Source of the DNA: SIG673 sp045653945
Lineage (GTDB): Bacteria; Bacillota; Clostridia; Oscillospirales; CAG-272
Assembly (NCBI GenBank): GCA_045653945.1
Contig: JAZOML010000025.1
Coordinates: forward strand, 1-62,378
Reading direction: 5' to 3'
DNA: 62,378 nucleotides
Under the pieces are notes generated by a model, which was given only the letters and a program-made list of their open reading frames with translations, made no database searches and had not been told where the DNA came from. Made by a program: the position numbers and the translations under genes. This document shows, piece after piece, positions 16,059 to 23,686 of this stretch (within the stretch, counting starts at the first letter, position 1; each line of letters opens with the position of its first letter).

Positions 16059-16985
16059 ATGTTTGCAACAATTTTCCCATACATAGCTATACTGCTTGCT
16101 CAGATTGGTCTGAACGGTAAACAGTATTCTATGAAAAAATGCGGTACACTTGCCCCCGGACCGTTCAACAGCATTTGTATCAACACTATGCGCTCGGTCA
16201 TTTGTATCATAGTAAGCCTTATTATTTGGCTTATTGCGGACGGCAAAGCAACAACACCGTTTGGACACCTTATAATTTCCATTTCGGCAGTCGGAACGGC
16301 AATAAATTTATTTACTTGGATTATGTCATCAAGACTTATTTCGCTCACGCTTCTTGAAGCGATTTTAACACTTGGAAAGCTTATGGGACCGCTGATACTT
16401 GTTCCCGTGCTTTTCAAAAACGAAAGCGTCAGTCCTTTCCAGTGGGTTGCCTGCGGACTTATAATCGTAGCGGTTTTCCTTTTCGTTGAAAAAGGAAACA
16501 AAAAGGACGGCTCAACAATCAAGAAAATTCTTCTTGTTGCTCTTTGCGGCTTAAGTCTTGCCGTTGCCGTTGTATTTAAAAAATACTACGTTGCACAAAT
16601 CGTAAAAAAGGGACTTGGCTCGGTTGAATATTTTACCTTTATCAACTTTGTCGTAGTTATTCTCACATTTGCTATTCTCTTCCCCATTTACTACCATAAG
16701 GAAAGCATTAAGCTGAGAGCCGACGGAAGCGATGCAAAGCCCGAGCTTCCCTTCAAAAGGGTTTGGCTTTTCGTTATCCTTGCTGCCGCTTCGCTTTATT
16801 TAAACGAGCTTTTCACCGTTTACGCAAACGAGCTTGACGCGGCAATCTACGCTCCCCTTTCAAACGGACTTAACATAGTCTGCACATTCATTCTTGATAT
16901 TGTAGTTTTTAAGGATAAAATTACAGTTAAAAAGCTTGTCGGTCTCATCATTGTTATTGCGGCGTTTATATTACTTGCATTTTAA
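16059..16985 (+). CDS. DMT/EamA-family membrane transporter
   Basis: 308 residues with about ten hydrophobic helices in two EamA-like halves, matching the drug/metabolite transporter superfamily. RBS AGGAG precedes the ATG, 18 bp after the GRE remnant stop, so it was probably the last gene of the decayed GRE operon and can still be expressed from the promoter at 15504. A second, half-size EamA gene opens the GRE operon at 23-27 kb, supporting a transport role for GRE substrates or products (inference). Confidence 0.85.
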   Translation: MFATIFPYIAILLAQIGLNGKQYSMKKCGTLAPGPFNSICINTMRSVICIIVSLIIWLIADGKATTPFGHLIISISAVGTAINLFTWIMSSRLISLTLLEAILTLGKLMGPLILVPVLFKNESVSPFQWVACGLIIVAVFLFVEKGNKKDGSTIKKILLVALCGLSLAVAVVFKKYYVAQIVKKGLGSVEYFTFINFVVVILTFAILFPIYYHKESIKLRADGSDAKPELPFKRVWLFVILAAASLYLNELFTVYANELDAAIYAPLSNGLNIVCTFILDIVVFKDKITVKKLVGLIIVIAAFILLAF

Positions 16986-16995
16986 ATTTTCATAG

Positions 16996-17033
16996 AAAAA
17001 ATCTCCCACGATTTGTGGGAGATTTTTGTTTTT
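16996..17033. terminator. Bidirectional terminator between the DMT transporter and mgtE
   Basis: The perfect stem AAAAATCTCCCAC / GTGGGAGATTTTT has a 5-nt loop. It overlaps the last codon of mgtE. Confidence 0.9.
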
Positions 17034-18432
17034 AAAGTCCGATCAAAAGTGCCCACGCAAGTCCGTAGTAGCTGATAACGGCGACAAGGTCGTTTACCGT
17101 TGTAATCAGCGGTCCTGATGCAACCGCAGGGTCAATTCCAAATCGGTAAAGTGCTATCGGGATAATGGCGCCCGTAAGTCCGGAAATGGTCATTGCAAAG
17201 CACATCGCCGTACCTACACAGGCGGCGGCAGACATCGTAAATATAATACTGTAGCTTGCGAAGGCAAATAGGTATGCGGTAACTATTCCAAAGGAAATAA
17301 GACCAACCACAACGCCGTTTAAAAGTGCTATTCGCATTTCCTTTGCTATTGTGAGCAGTTGCTTTTTCCAACCAAATTCTTCTTCGATTCCAAGTAGTCG
17401 CACCGTAACAGCAAGCGACTGCGTTCCAACGTTACCTGCCATACCAAGTATAAGCGATTGGAAGGAAACAATCATCGGAAGCTCGTCTACGACACCCTCA
17501 AACAGTCCGACAACCGCCGAAACACCAAGACCGAGGAAGAGCAGAGCAATAAGCCAAGGTATTCTCTTTTTGAGGCTTCCCCAAAGCGTTTCATCAGGTT
17601 CTTGCTCACTACCCAGAGCCGCGAATTTAGCGTAGTCCTCGGCGAGCTCCTCGTCAACCATTTCCGTTATATCGCTTGACGTAATAACACCGAGCAAAAC
17701 ACCGTTTTCGCTTGAAACAACAGGAATAAGCTCCTCTGAATAGGATTTTACACGTTCAATGTTATCAGAAATAATATCCTTATCGCAAACGTAAGGGAAG
17801 GCAGTATAAATCAGGTCGTTCAGGTCAACTGTGCTTCGTGCAACAATCAAGTCCTTTAAGTCAATAGCACCGTAGAAAACTCCGTCATCCTCGGTTACGA
17901 AAATTGTGTATATGTTATCGTTTTCGGCAGCCTCGGAAACAAGGCTACGCATAGCGCCTTTAACCGTAAAGCTTTTCTTTATCGATATGAAGTTAGTACT
18001 CATCTTACTACCGAATTCATCGTCATCATAGGATTTAAGAAGCTCAATTTCCTCTTTGACTTCCTCGTCCTCGATAAGCTCAAGAACCTCGTTACGAGTT
18101 TTTTCGTCAAGGTCTTCAAGCACCTCAACCGCCTCGTCGGCATCCATTTGTTCGATAATATCCGCCGCTTCCTCGGCTTCAAGCTCGGATAAGTATTCAC
18201 CTGCGTCCTCAAGGTACGGAACAACGTCGGACATCGCCTCACTACCAAGTGCGGTATGGAGTCGGTCTCGTTCCTCGGCTTCAAGCTCCTCAAGTACGCT
18301 CGCTATATCGTTATCGTGATATTCTTCAAGCTTTTCTTTAATTTCTTGGTCGGTGTATTCACCGCGAATAATTGCAAGTATTTCGGCTCTATAATCTCTC
18401 TCTTCGGGAGAAAAAACGTTATTTTCTTCCAT
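17032..18432 (-). CDS. mgtE: Magnesium transporter MgtE
   Basis: Mg2+-gated channel of 466 residues: N-terminal helical MgtE_N domain (about 20-130) rich in acidic residues, paired CBS domains (about 135-260), a plug helix and five membrane helices (about 290-466) ending in the conserved pore helix region with PALVASGPLITTVNDLVAV-like spacing. The acidic N/CBS domains sense cytosolic Mg2+. Transcription begins about 180 nt upstream and the start codon sits directly after a terminator-like hairpin, implying RNA-level control. Confidence 0.95.
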   Translation of the reverse strand: MEENNVFSPEERDYRAEILAIIRGEYTDQEIKEKLEEYHDNDIASVLEELEAEERDRLHTALGSEAMSDVVPYLEDAGEYLSELEAEEAADIIEQMDADEAVEVLEDLDEKTRNEVLELIEDEEVKEEIELLKSYDDDEFGSKMSTNFISIKKSFTVKGAMRSLVSEAAENDNIYTIFVTEDDGVFYGAIDLKDLIVARSTVDLNDLIYTAFPYVCDKDIISDNIERVKSYSEELIPVVSSENGVLLGVITSSDITEMVDEELAEDYAKFAALGSEQEPDETLWGSLKKRIPWLIALLFLGLGVSAVVGLFEGVVDELPMIVSFQSLILGMAGNVGTQSLAVTVRLLGIEEEFGWKKQLLTIAKEMRIALLNGVVVGLISFGIVTAYLFAFASYSIIFTMSAAACVGTAMCFAMTISGLTGAIIPIALYRFGIDPAVASGPLITTVNDLVAVISYYGLAWALLIGL

Positions 18433-18437
18433 AAAAA

Positions 18438-18467
18438 ATCTCCTTTCTTTGATACGAGAAAGGAGAT
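18438..18467 (-). promoter_or_regulatory. Terminator/Shine-Dalgarno hairpin at the mgtE start codon
   Basis: A perfect 11-bp inverted repeat ATCTCCTTTCT (18438-18448) / AGAAAGGAGAT (18457-18467) with an 8-nt loop. In mgtE mRNA the 3' arm contains AAAGGAG, is followed by TTTTTT and then the ATG. The same hairpin can act as a terminator and hide the ribosome binding site, as expected of a riboswitch expression platform. Confidence 0.75.
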
Positions 18468-18505
18468 AAAGTGCATTTTATCGCAATACTATTCTATAAT
18501 GCAAC

Positions 18506-18600
18506 AAAAAGAGGCACAAAATGACACCCTGCCCGTATGTAATTTAATTACAGTTATTTGCGGTCGCCCGCACCCGTCCGTGTTCATACAAGTAGCCTCC
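18506..18600 (-). ncRNA. Structured mgtE leader, candidate metal-sensing riboswitch
   Basis: In the minus-strand transcript a closing stem GAGGC (18595-18599) / GCCTC (18511-18515) encloses a paired ACAC/GTGT segment and two hairpins, TGCGG-gcga-CCGCA and TGTAAT-taa-ATTACA, forming a multi-branch fold. TTTTT follows the 3' strand. It lies 5' of a Mg2+ transporter and upstream of a hairpin masking the start. Some 5' bases (GAGGCU...GUAUG) recall the M-box, but I cannot match its full consensus, so family identity is open. Confidence 0.55.
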
Positions 18601-18619
18601 TTTATTTTCCATTTTTATT

Positions 18620-18648
18620 ATTATAGCACATATTTTTTAAAATTACAA
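18620..18648 (-). promoter_or_regulatory. mgtE promoter
   Basis: TTGTAA (18643-18648), a 17-bp spacer and TATAAT (18620-18625) on the minus strand. The implied 5' leader is about 180 nt. Confidence 0.7.
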
Positions 18649-18651
18649 GAG

Positions 18652-19764
18652 TTATTTTTCAATATAAGGTGTTTTAAACGGAATTGGGTTTACAGGGTGA
18701 TTATAACCAAGGCAATATATACTGTCGGCGGTTATAGCCTTTTCAAGCTGCGTTTTAGCAAGTCCGTCAAATCCTCTTGCGTCCGAATATTTGGTTAAAA
18801 TAGGCATAGAGATACTCTTTTTGTTTTCAGAAAGGTATTTTTGTCCCGTTTTATTTGCAGCAAGAAGCACCGTATAGCGTGGGTTCTCATTTTTATCGAC
18901 ATCAGTTACACCAAGCAGATAAGCTATCATTTCTCGACGAAGTCGTGCAAGAGTGTAGGTTTTAGTCGGCAAAAGCGAAACAAAAGCCTCGAAGCTTCCC
19001 GCCTTTTTAGCACAGGATTTCAGCGCATTTATAATTCCGTTGCCGTTATCAAGGCGCATATCAACACGTAGAGCGCCGAGAAGGAAATCGGAAATTCCAA
19101 CAAGACCTGCATTTACATCAAAATTTTCGCTATACGAAAGAAGACGTGTTTTTTCGGATATATCACCTTTCTTTATTGCCGTTCTTGCATCGGTTGCTCT
19201 GAAATTTTCAGTGCGGTGGATAACGTATGCCTCAATAGGATAAAGACTATTATTTAGTGCACGGAGATATTCGATACCGAGTATATCGTTGCTTCCCGAC
19301 GGCAGCTCCTTGCCGTAATAGGTCAGATATGCGCTTTCTCTTGCGTAGATTACTGATGTATCGCGATTTCTCTGAGCATACTCGTTCATACTGCTGATAA
19401 ATTCGGGATTGTCAAGATTTTTTGCGTATTCGGCAAGCGCCTCAACGCTGCCACATTCAGAACCAAATGCAAGCACCGACGCCATAATAGAGTTTGCAAT
19501 ATATACTCCTGCACGTGCAAACTGTTCTCCTGCCGAGCAGGAAAACGGAAACGGTAGCTCAAGCACTGCATCGAAGCCGTTTAACACCGCAATTTTTGCT
19601 CTTTCGTACTTATCGTAAATAGCAAAATCGCCCCGTTGAACGGTATTTCCGCTCATAATTGCAATAACTGCGTGGTCGGGATATGCTTTTTTTATTTCAC
19701 GTGCAAGTAGAGCGTGTCCGTTATGAAACGGATTAAATTCGCATATTACCGCTACTGATTTCAT
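18652..19764 (-). CDS. tmcAL: tRNA(Met) cytidine acetate ligase TmcAL
   Basis: Forms N4-acetylcytidine at the wobble position of elongator tRNA-Met from acetate and ATP. The start is set at the ATG of MKSVAVICEFNPFHNGH (19764) with AAAGGA upstream; the TTG at 19773 is less likely. The 370 residues show the nucleotidyltransferase motif FHNGH, MSGNTVQRGDFA and GSECGSVEAL as in YlbM-type proteins. It is divergent from ackA; acetate use by TmcAL and acetate kinase is a suggestive coincidence only. Confidence 0.93.
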   Translation of the reverse strand: MKSVAVICEFNPFHNGHALLAREIKKAYPDHAVIAIMSGNTVQRGDFAIYDKYERAKIAVLNGFDAVLELPFPFSCSAGEQFARAGVYIANSIMASVLAFGSECGSVEALAEYAKNLDNPEFISSMNEYAQRNRDTSVIYARESAYLTYYGKELPSGSNDILGIEYLRALNNSLYPIEAYVIHRTENFRATDARTAIKKGDISEKTRLLSYSENFDVNAGLVGISDFLLGALRVDMRLDNGNGIINALKSCAKKAGSFEAFVSLLPTKTYTLARLRREMIAYLLGVTDVDKNENPRYTVLLAANKTGQKYLSENKKSISMPILTKYSDARGFDGLAKTQLEKAITADSIYCLGYNHPVNPIPFKTPYIEK

Positions 19765-19802
19765 TTTACGCAAAATCCTTTCAAAAAAATAGCAAAAAAC
19801 TA

Positions 19803-19831
19803 TTGCAAAATTTTATAAGTTGTATTATAAT
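19803..19831 (+). promoter_or_regulatory. ackA promoter
   Basis: TTGCAA (19803-19808), a 17-bp spacer and TATAAT (19826-19831). A roughly 50-nt leader leads to AAAGGAG before the ATG. Confidence 0.7.
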
Positions 19832-19889
19832 TAATTATATACTAAATTCTACCTAAAGTCAATAATAAATATTAAAGGAGATATAAAAA

Positions 19890-21089
19890 ATGAAAGTACT
19901 CGTTGTTAATGCAGGAAGCTCATCCCTTAAGTATCAGCTTCTTGAAACAAAATCCGATACACTTCTTGCGAAGGGACTTTGCGAGAGAATAGGAATCGAC
20001 GGCAAAATTTCACACAAGCTTCCTGATGGCAAAGAAATGAAAAAGGCTGCATCAATGCCTAACCACGCAGAGGCTATGAAAATACTTATCGACACCCTCA
20101 CTGACAAGGAATACGGTTGTATTTCATCTATGAATGAAATTGCTGCTGTAGGACACCGTGTTGTTCACGGCGGAGATTACTTTAGTGGCAGTGTTATCGT
20201 AAATGATGACGTTATTGCAAAGCTCGAAAACTGCCGCGAACTTGCACCTCTTCACACTGGTCCTGCACTTATGGGTATCGCTGGCTGCACAGAGGTTATG
20301 CAGGGTGTTCCTCAGGTTCTTGTTTTTGACACTGCATTCCACCAGACTATGCCCGACTATGCATATATGTACGGTCTTCCCTACGAGGCTTATGAAAAGT
20401 ACAAGATTCGCCGTTACGGTTTTCACGGTACCTCTCACCGCTATGTTTCCGCTGAAATGTGCAAAATTCTCGGCAAGGTTGAGGGCACAAAAATTATAAC
20501 CTGCCACCTTGGAAACGGTTCTTCTATTTCCGCAATAAAGGACGGCAAGAGCGTTGATACCTCTATGGGCTTCACCCCCCTTGAAGGTCTTGAAATGGGC
20601 ACACGTTGCGGTAGCATTGACCCTGCTATTGTAACCTTCCTTATGGAAAAAGAGGGTATGACTCCTTCCCAAATGAACGACTATATGAACAAAAAGAGCG
20701 GACTTCTTGGTGTTTCTCGCCTTTCCTCTGACAACCGTGATATTGAAAACGGTATCAAGGAAGGTCATCCCGGCGCAATTCTCGCAAACAATATTCTTGA
20801 ATATCAAATCAAGAAGTACATTGGCGCTTACGCAGCCGCTATGGGTGGTGTTGACGCTATCGTATTTACCGCAGGTCTTGGTGAAAACAGCGTTGACCTC
20901 CGCCGCGACGTTTGTGCAGGTCTTGAGTTTATGGGAATTAAGATTGACCCCGAAATGAACCAAAAAGCTTTCCGTCAGTCCGAAATTATCAAGATTAGCA
21001 CTGATGATGCTACCGTCGGCGTTTATGTAATTCCTACCAACGAGGAGCTTGTTATCGCAAAAGATACCGCTGCTCTCATCGGAGAGTAA
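19890..21089 (+). CDS. ackA: Acetate kinase
   Basis: Converts acetyl phosphate and ADP to acetate and ATP, the main energy-yielding end step of acetogenic fermentation. The 399 residues match the family, with NAGSSSLKYQL at the N-terminus, GHRVVHGG, the HGTSHRYV motif and the HLGNGSS phosphate-binding loop. Phosphotransacetylase is not adjacent. Monocistronic, between its own promoter and a strong terminator. Confidence 0.97.
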   Translation: MKVLVVNAGSSSLKYQLLETKSDTLLAKGLCERIGIDGKISHKLPDGKEMKKAASMPNHAEAMKILIDTLTDKEYGCISSMNEIAAVGHRVVHGGDYFSGSVIVNDDVIAKLENCRELAPLHTGPALMGIAGCTEVMQGVPQVLVFDTAFHQTMPDYAYMYGLPYEAYEKYKIRRYGFHGTSHRYVSAEMCKILGKVEGTKIITCHLGNGSSISAIKDGKSVDTSMGFTPLEGLEMGTRCGSIDPAIVTFLMEKEGMTPSQMNDYMNKKSGLLGVSRLSSDNRDIENGIKEGHPGAILANNILEYQIKKYIGAYAAAMGGVDAIVFTAGLGENSVDLRRDVCAGLEFMGIKIDPEMNQKAFRQSEIIKISTDDATVGVYVIPTNEELVIAKDTAALIGE

Positions 21090-21103
21090 TTCCTAATAAA
21101 AGC

Positions 21104-21136
21104 AAAAGGGCGATTCATTTTGAATCGCCCTTTTTT
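21104..21136 (+). terminator. ackA terminator
   Basis: The perfect stem AAAAGGGCGATTCA / TGAATCGCCCTTTT ends in TTTTTT. The following bases to 21301 are AT-rich with no gene that I can see. Confidence 0.92.
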
Positions 21137-21301
21137 ACTTAAATAAATTTTTCTTTGCGTTCCTTTTATCCGCATATTAGCCAATAAGCAATGAGTAAAA
21201 ACCAAATTAAATTATCGTTCCGTATTTTGCTTTTTTAAACCTTTTGCAATAAATAATGCATATTATTTCTATTTATATTTAGAGTAAAGATAAAATTTGT
21301 T

Positions 21302-22117
21302 TTAAATAAAAGTTTCAAGATATATTTTCGATGCTCTTATATCTTTTGACTGTTCTTCTCCCGTTATTTCTCTTTCAATAATAAGGTTACCGTCAAATCC
21401 GACCTTACGGAGTTTGTTTATGAATGCAGGGAAATTAACCTTACCCTCACCAATTCTCGTTTCCTTGCCAAGCTCCATACCCTCAGTGGGATATTTTCCG
21501 TCCTTGGCGTGTACCTCCATTACATACTTTCCGAAGACATCAAGCGCGTCAACAGGATTCGCCTTTCCGTAAAGGATAAGATTTGCAGGATCAAGATTGA
21601 TACCGAGATTACCTGTACCAACCGCTTCAATGGTACGAAGCAGGGTAACGGGTGTTTCCTGTCCCGTTTCAAAGAGGAAGGACTGCCCGTTTTTCTTACA
21701 ATATTCCGCAACAACACGAACAGCGCATACTACCTCGTGAAATTCCTTACTGTTTGGGTTTTCCGGCAAAAATCCAACGTGGGTTGCTATTTTTTCTACG
21801 CCAATTTTAGTTGCAAAATCAGAACCGTTCATTAAATCCTGAATTCTTCTCTGACGGTACTCGGCAGGTACAAGTCCAAGGGTGAGAGGACCGTCATAGA
21901 AAATCCAAGCGGTAGGTCCCCACCAACCGCACCAAAGCGTTGTAACGGTTATCCCGTACTTTTCTCTCATTTTGTTGATGCGGTCTGCAACCTCAACGGT
22001 ATATAAATCTAAATTCCAAATTGAAAGCTGACATCTGTCAAAGCCGTAATCGTGTACTGCTTTGAATTTTTCTTCTATATCACCGTCATCAATATTTATA
22101 AGAACTCCGAGCTTCAT
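21302..22117 (-). CDS. Sugar phosphate isomerase/epimerase (xylose isomerase-like TIM barrel)
   Basis: 271-residue AP-endonuclease-2/xylose-isomerase-like barrel. Metal ligands are visible in order: FETGQE (about 150), NLDPANL (about 182), VHAKDG (about 210) and IIEREI (about 247). This family includes ketose epimerases and inosose isomerases; the substrate is not predictable. It has its own promoter and is separated by a terminator from the GRE operon upstream, but the shared orientation and location suggest a linked catabolic role. Confidence 0.88.
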   Translation of the reverse strand: MKLGVLINIDDGDIEEKFKAVHDYGFDRCQLSIWNLDLYTVEVADRINKMREKYGITVTTLWCGWWGPTAWIFYDGPLTLGLVPAEYRQRRIQDLMNGSDFATKIGVEKIATHVGFLPENPNSKEFHEVVCAVRVVAEYCKKNGQSFLFETGQETPVTLLRTIEAVGTGNLGINLDPANLILYGKANPVDALDVFGKYVMEVHAKDGKYPTEGMELGKETRIGEGKVNFPAFINKLRKVGFDGNLIIEREITGEEQSKDIRASKIYLETFI

Positions 22118-22150
22118 AAAATATCTCCCTATATAATTATCATTTTTATC

Positions 22151-22179
22151 AGTATATCAAATATTTAAAATTATGTCAA
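22151..22179 (-). promoter_or_regulatory. Promoter of the isomerase/epimerase gene
   Basis: TTGACA (22174-22179), a 17-bp spacer and TATACT (22151-22156) on the minus strand. Confidence 0.85.
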
Positions 22180-22188
22180 TATATTTTT

Positions 22189-22225
22189 TAAAAAAGGCGA
22201 AACGCATTTTAATTGCATTTCGCCT
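22189..22225 (-). terminator. Terminator of the GRE/SGNH/activase operon
   Basis: The stem GGCGAAATGC / GCGTTTCGCC (one G-T wobble) is followed on the minus strand by TTTTTT. It lies between the activase stop and the isomerase promoter. Confidence 0.85.
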
Positions 22226-22233
22226 TTATTTTT

Positions 22234-23100
22234 TCAGTTAAAAAGCTTTTGTACCGCATCGATTTCGGCATCAGTCGGCAGGGCAACGTCGGGCAGTGTG
22301 TTTTGCATATCAAGGGAACGGTATTTTGAGCCTGCGTAGTTATGATAGGGTAAAATCTTAACCTTAACTACATTTTCAAGCGGCTTTAAAAATGCCGCAA
22401 TTTTCTCTATTTCAGAGTCGTTGTATTCGGGTACATACGGTATTCTGATTTCAATTTTCTTCCCTTTTAAATTTATATATTCAAGGTTTTCAAGTATGGT
22501 TTTATTGCTTTGACCTGTACATTTTATATGCGTTTCTTCGTCAAATGCCTTTATATCATAAAGGAACGTATCGGTGTATGGCATTACCTTGTCAATATTT
22601 GTCTTTGATACAAATCCGCAGGTATCAACAGCGGTATTAATACCGTTTTTCTTTAAGGCTTTAAGCAGCTCCGCACAAAAATCGGCTTGCATAAGACACT
22701 CACCGCCCGATAGGGTTACACCGCCGCCCGAATTTGAATAAAAATCCTTGTCTTCAAGCAAAATCGGGAGCAGCTCGTCAACTGTCATTTCCTCGCCGTA
22801 GAGCTTTAATGCTCCGTTTAAGCACTCATCTTCACATTTTCCGCAACCGATACATTTTACGCGGTCAAGGGTATGTATGCCGCTATCAAGCTTATGAACA
22901 CCGCTTGGACAAACCGAAACACAGTCGCCGCATAGGGTACATTTGTTATCAAAAAATGCAATTTCGGACTTAAAAGAAATTCCCTCAGGGTTATGACACC
23001 ACACACATTTTAGAGGACAACCTTTAATGAAAACAGTTGTTCTTATTCCGTCGCCGTCGTGGACCGCAAAACGCTTTATTTCAAATATTCTACCTTTCAT
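22234..23100 (-). CDS. Glycyl radical enzyme activating enzyme (radical SAM)
   Basis: Uses S-adenosylmethionine and a [4Fe-4S] cluster to abstract hydrogen from the catalytic glycine of its partner GRE. 288 residues: GCPLKCVWC holds the CxxxCxxC at Cys28/32/35. Two ferredoxin-type clusters follow (CTLCGDCVSVCP and CIGCGKCEDEC), as in activases of dehydratase-type GREs; PFL activase lacks these. Then SGGGVTLSGGE. It is 1 bp after the SGNH gene in the same operon as GRE 23683-25848, its expected partner. It may also activate the orphan GRE at 8977. Confidence 0.94.
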   Translation of the reverse strand: MKGRIFEIKRFAVHDGDGIRTTVFIKGCPLKCVWCHNPEGISFKSEIAFFDNKCTLCGDCVSVCPSGVHKLDSGIHTLDRVKCIGCGKCEDECLNGALKLYGEEMTVDELLPILLEDKDFYSNSGGGVTLSGGECLMQADFCAELLKALKKNGINTAVDTCGFVSKTNIDKVMPYTDTFLYDIKAFDEETHIKCTGQSNKTILENLEYINLKGKKIEIRIPYVPEYNDSEIEKIAAFLKPLENVVKVKILPYHNYAGSKYRSLDMQNTLPDVALPTDAEIDAVQKLFN

Positions 23101-23101
23101 T

Positions 23102-23686
23102 TTACGCCTCGTTTATAGCTTTGATAACTGCTTTGGCTAAAATTTCAGAGCCCTTGTTATTATAATGTACCCAGTCGGTGCGATACGGCGCATCAAGCGT
23201 GCAGGACAGGGGATAAAGGTCGTTTATCTTTACGCCAAGCGGCAAAAGCACCTCTTTTGCCTTTTCGTTATAGGCATTGATTTCCTTATTATATCTCATA
23301 AAGTCGGGTTTGCCCCACTCCTCGATAACCGAGGTGCTTGTTGCAAAAACAATTTTGGCATTAGGGAAAACGGCGCGAATTCTATCGTAAACACGCACAA
23401 GCATTTTGCCGTAGTCGTTTATTTCGGTAAACGGCTCGTCGCCCATAAGACGCAAAACGTCCCAAAGTCCGTTATTCCAGTGAACAACGTCTATCTCATT
23501 TGCAGGGATATTTGCCGCCCACTCGTGAACGTAACGAAACGTATACTGCGCCCAGCGACAGTTATCATTTGGCGCAAAGACCTCTGCCTCGTCCTTTAAA
23601 AGTTCTTTGACGTAAACGCCGTATCCGGGACTGCTCGGCGGCGCTCCGAATCTTATCGAATCGCCAATCAAAAATATCTTTTTCAT
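23102..23686 (-). CDS. SGNH/GDSL-family hydrolase (first of two in the GRE operon)
   Basis: 194 residues with the start at MKKIFLIGDSIRFG (23686); an upstream in-frame extension to 23764 lies inside the GRE. The ATG overlaps the GRE stop (ATGA), and GGAGG in the end of the GRE serves as RBS, so translation is coupled. Block I GDSIR gives the Ser nucleophile, NNGLWD the block III Asn, and DWVHYN the Asp-His pair. No signal peptide, so it acts in the cytoplasm. Esterase or deacylase activity is inferred; substrate unknown. Confidence 0.85.
   Translation of the reverse strand: MKKIFLIGDSIRFGAPPSSPGYGVYVKELLKDEAEVFAPNDNCRWAQYTFRYVHEWAANIPANEIDVVHWNNGLWDVLRLMGDEPFTEINDYGKMLVRVYDRIRAVFPNAKIVFATSTSVIEEWGKPDFMRYNKEINAYNEKAKEVLLPLGVKINDLYPLSCTLDAPYRTDWVHYNNKGSEILAKAVIKAINEA

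Noticed and set aside
20124..20963. 279-residue minus-strand open frame inside ackA
   Set aside because: Antisense to acetate kinase; the composition mirrors the codon pattern of the real gene and it has no family motif.
21137..21301. Small RNA or gene between the ackA terminator and the isomerase gene
   Set aside because: AT-rich, no promoter-terminator pair, no ORF with an RBS.
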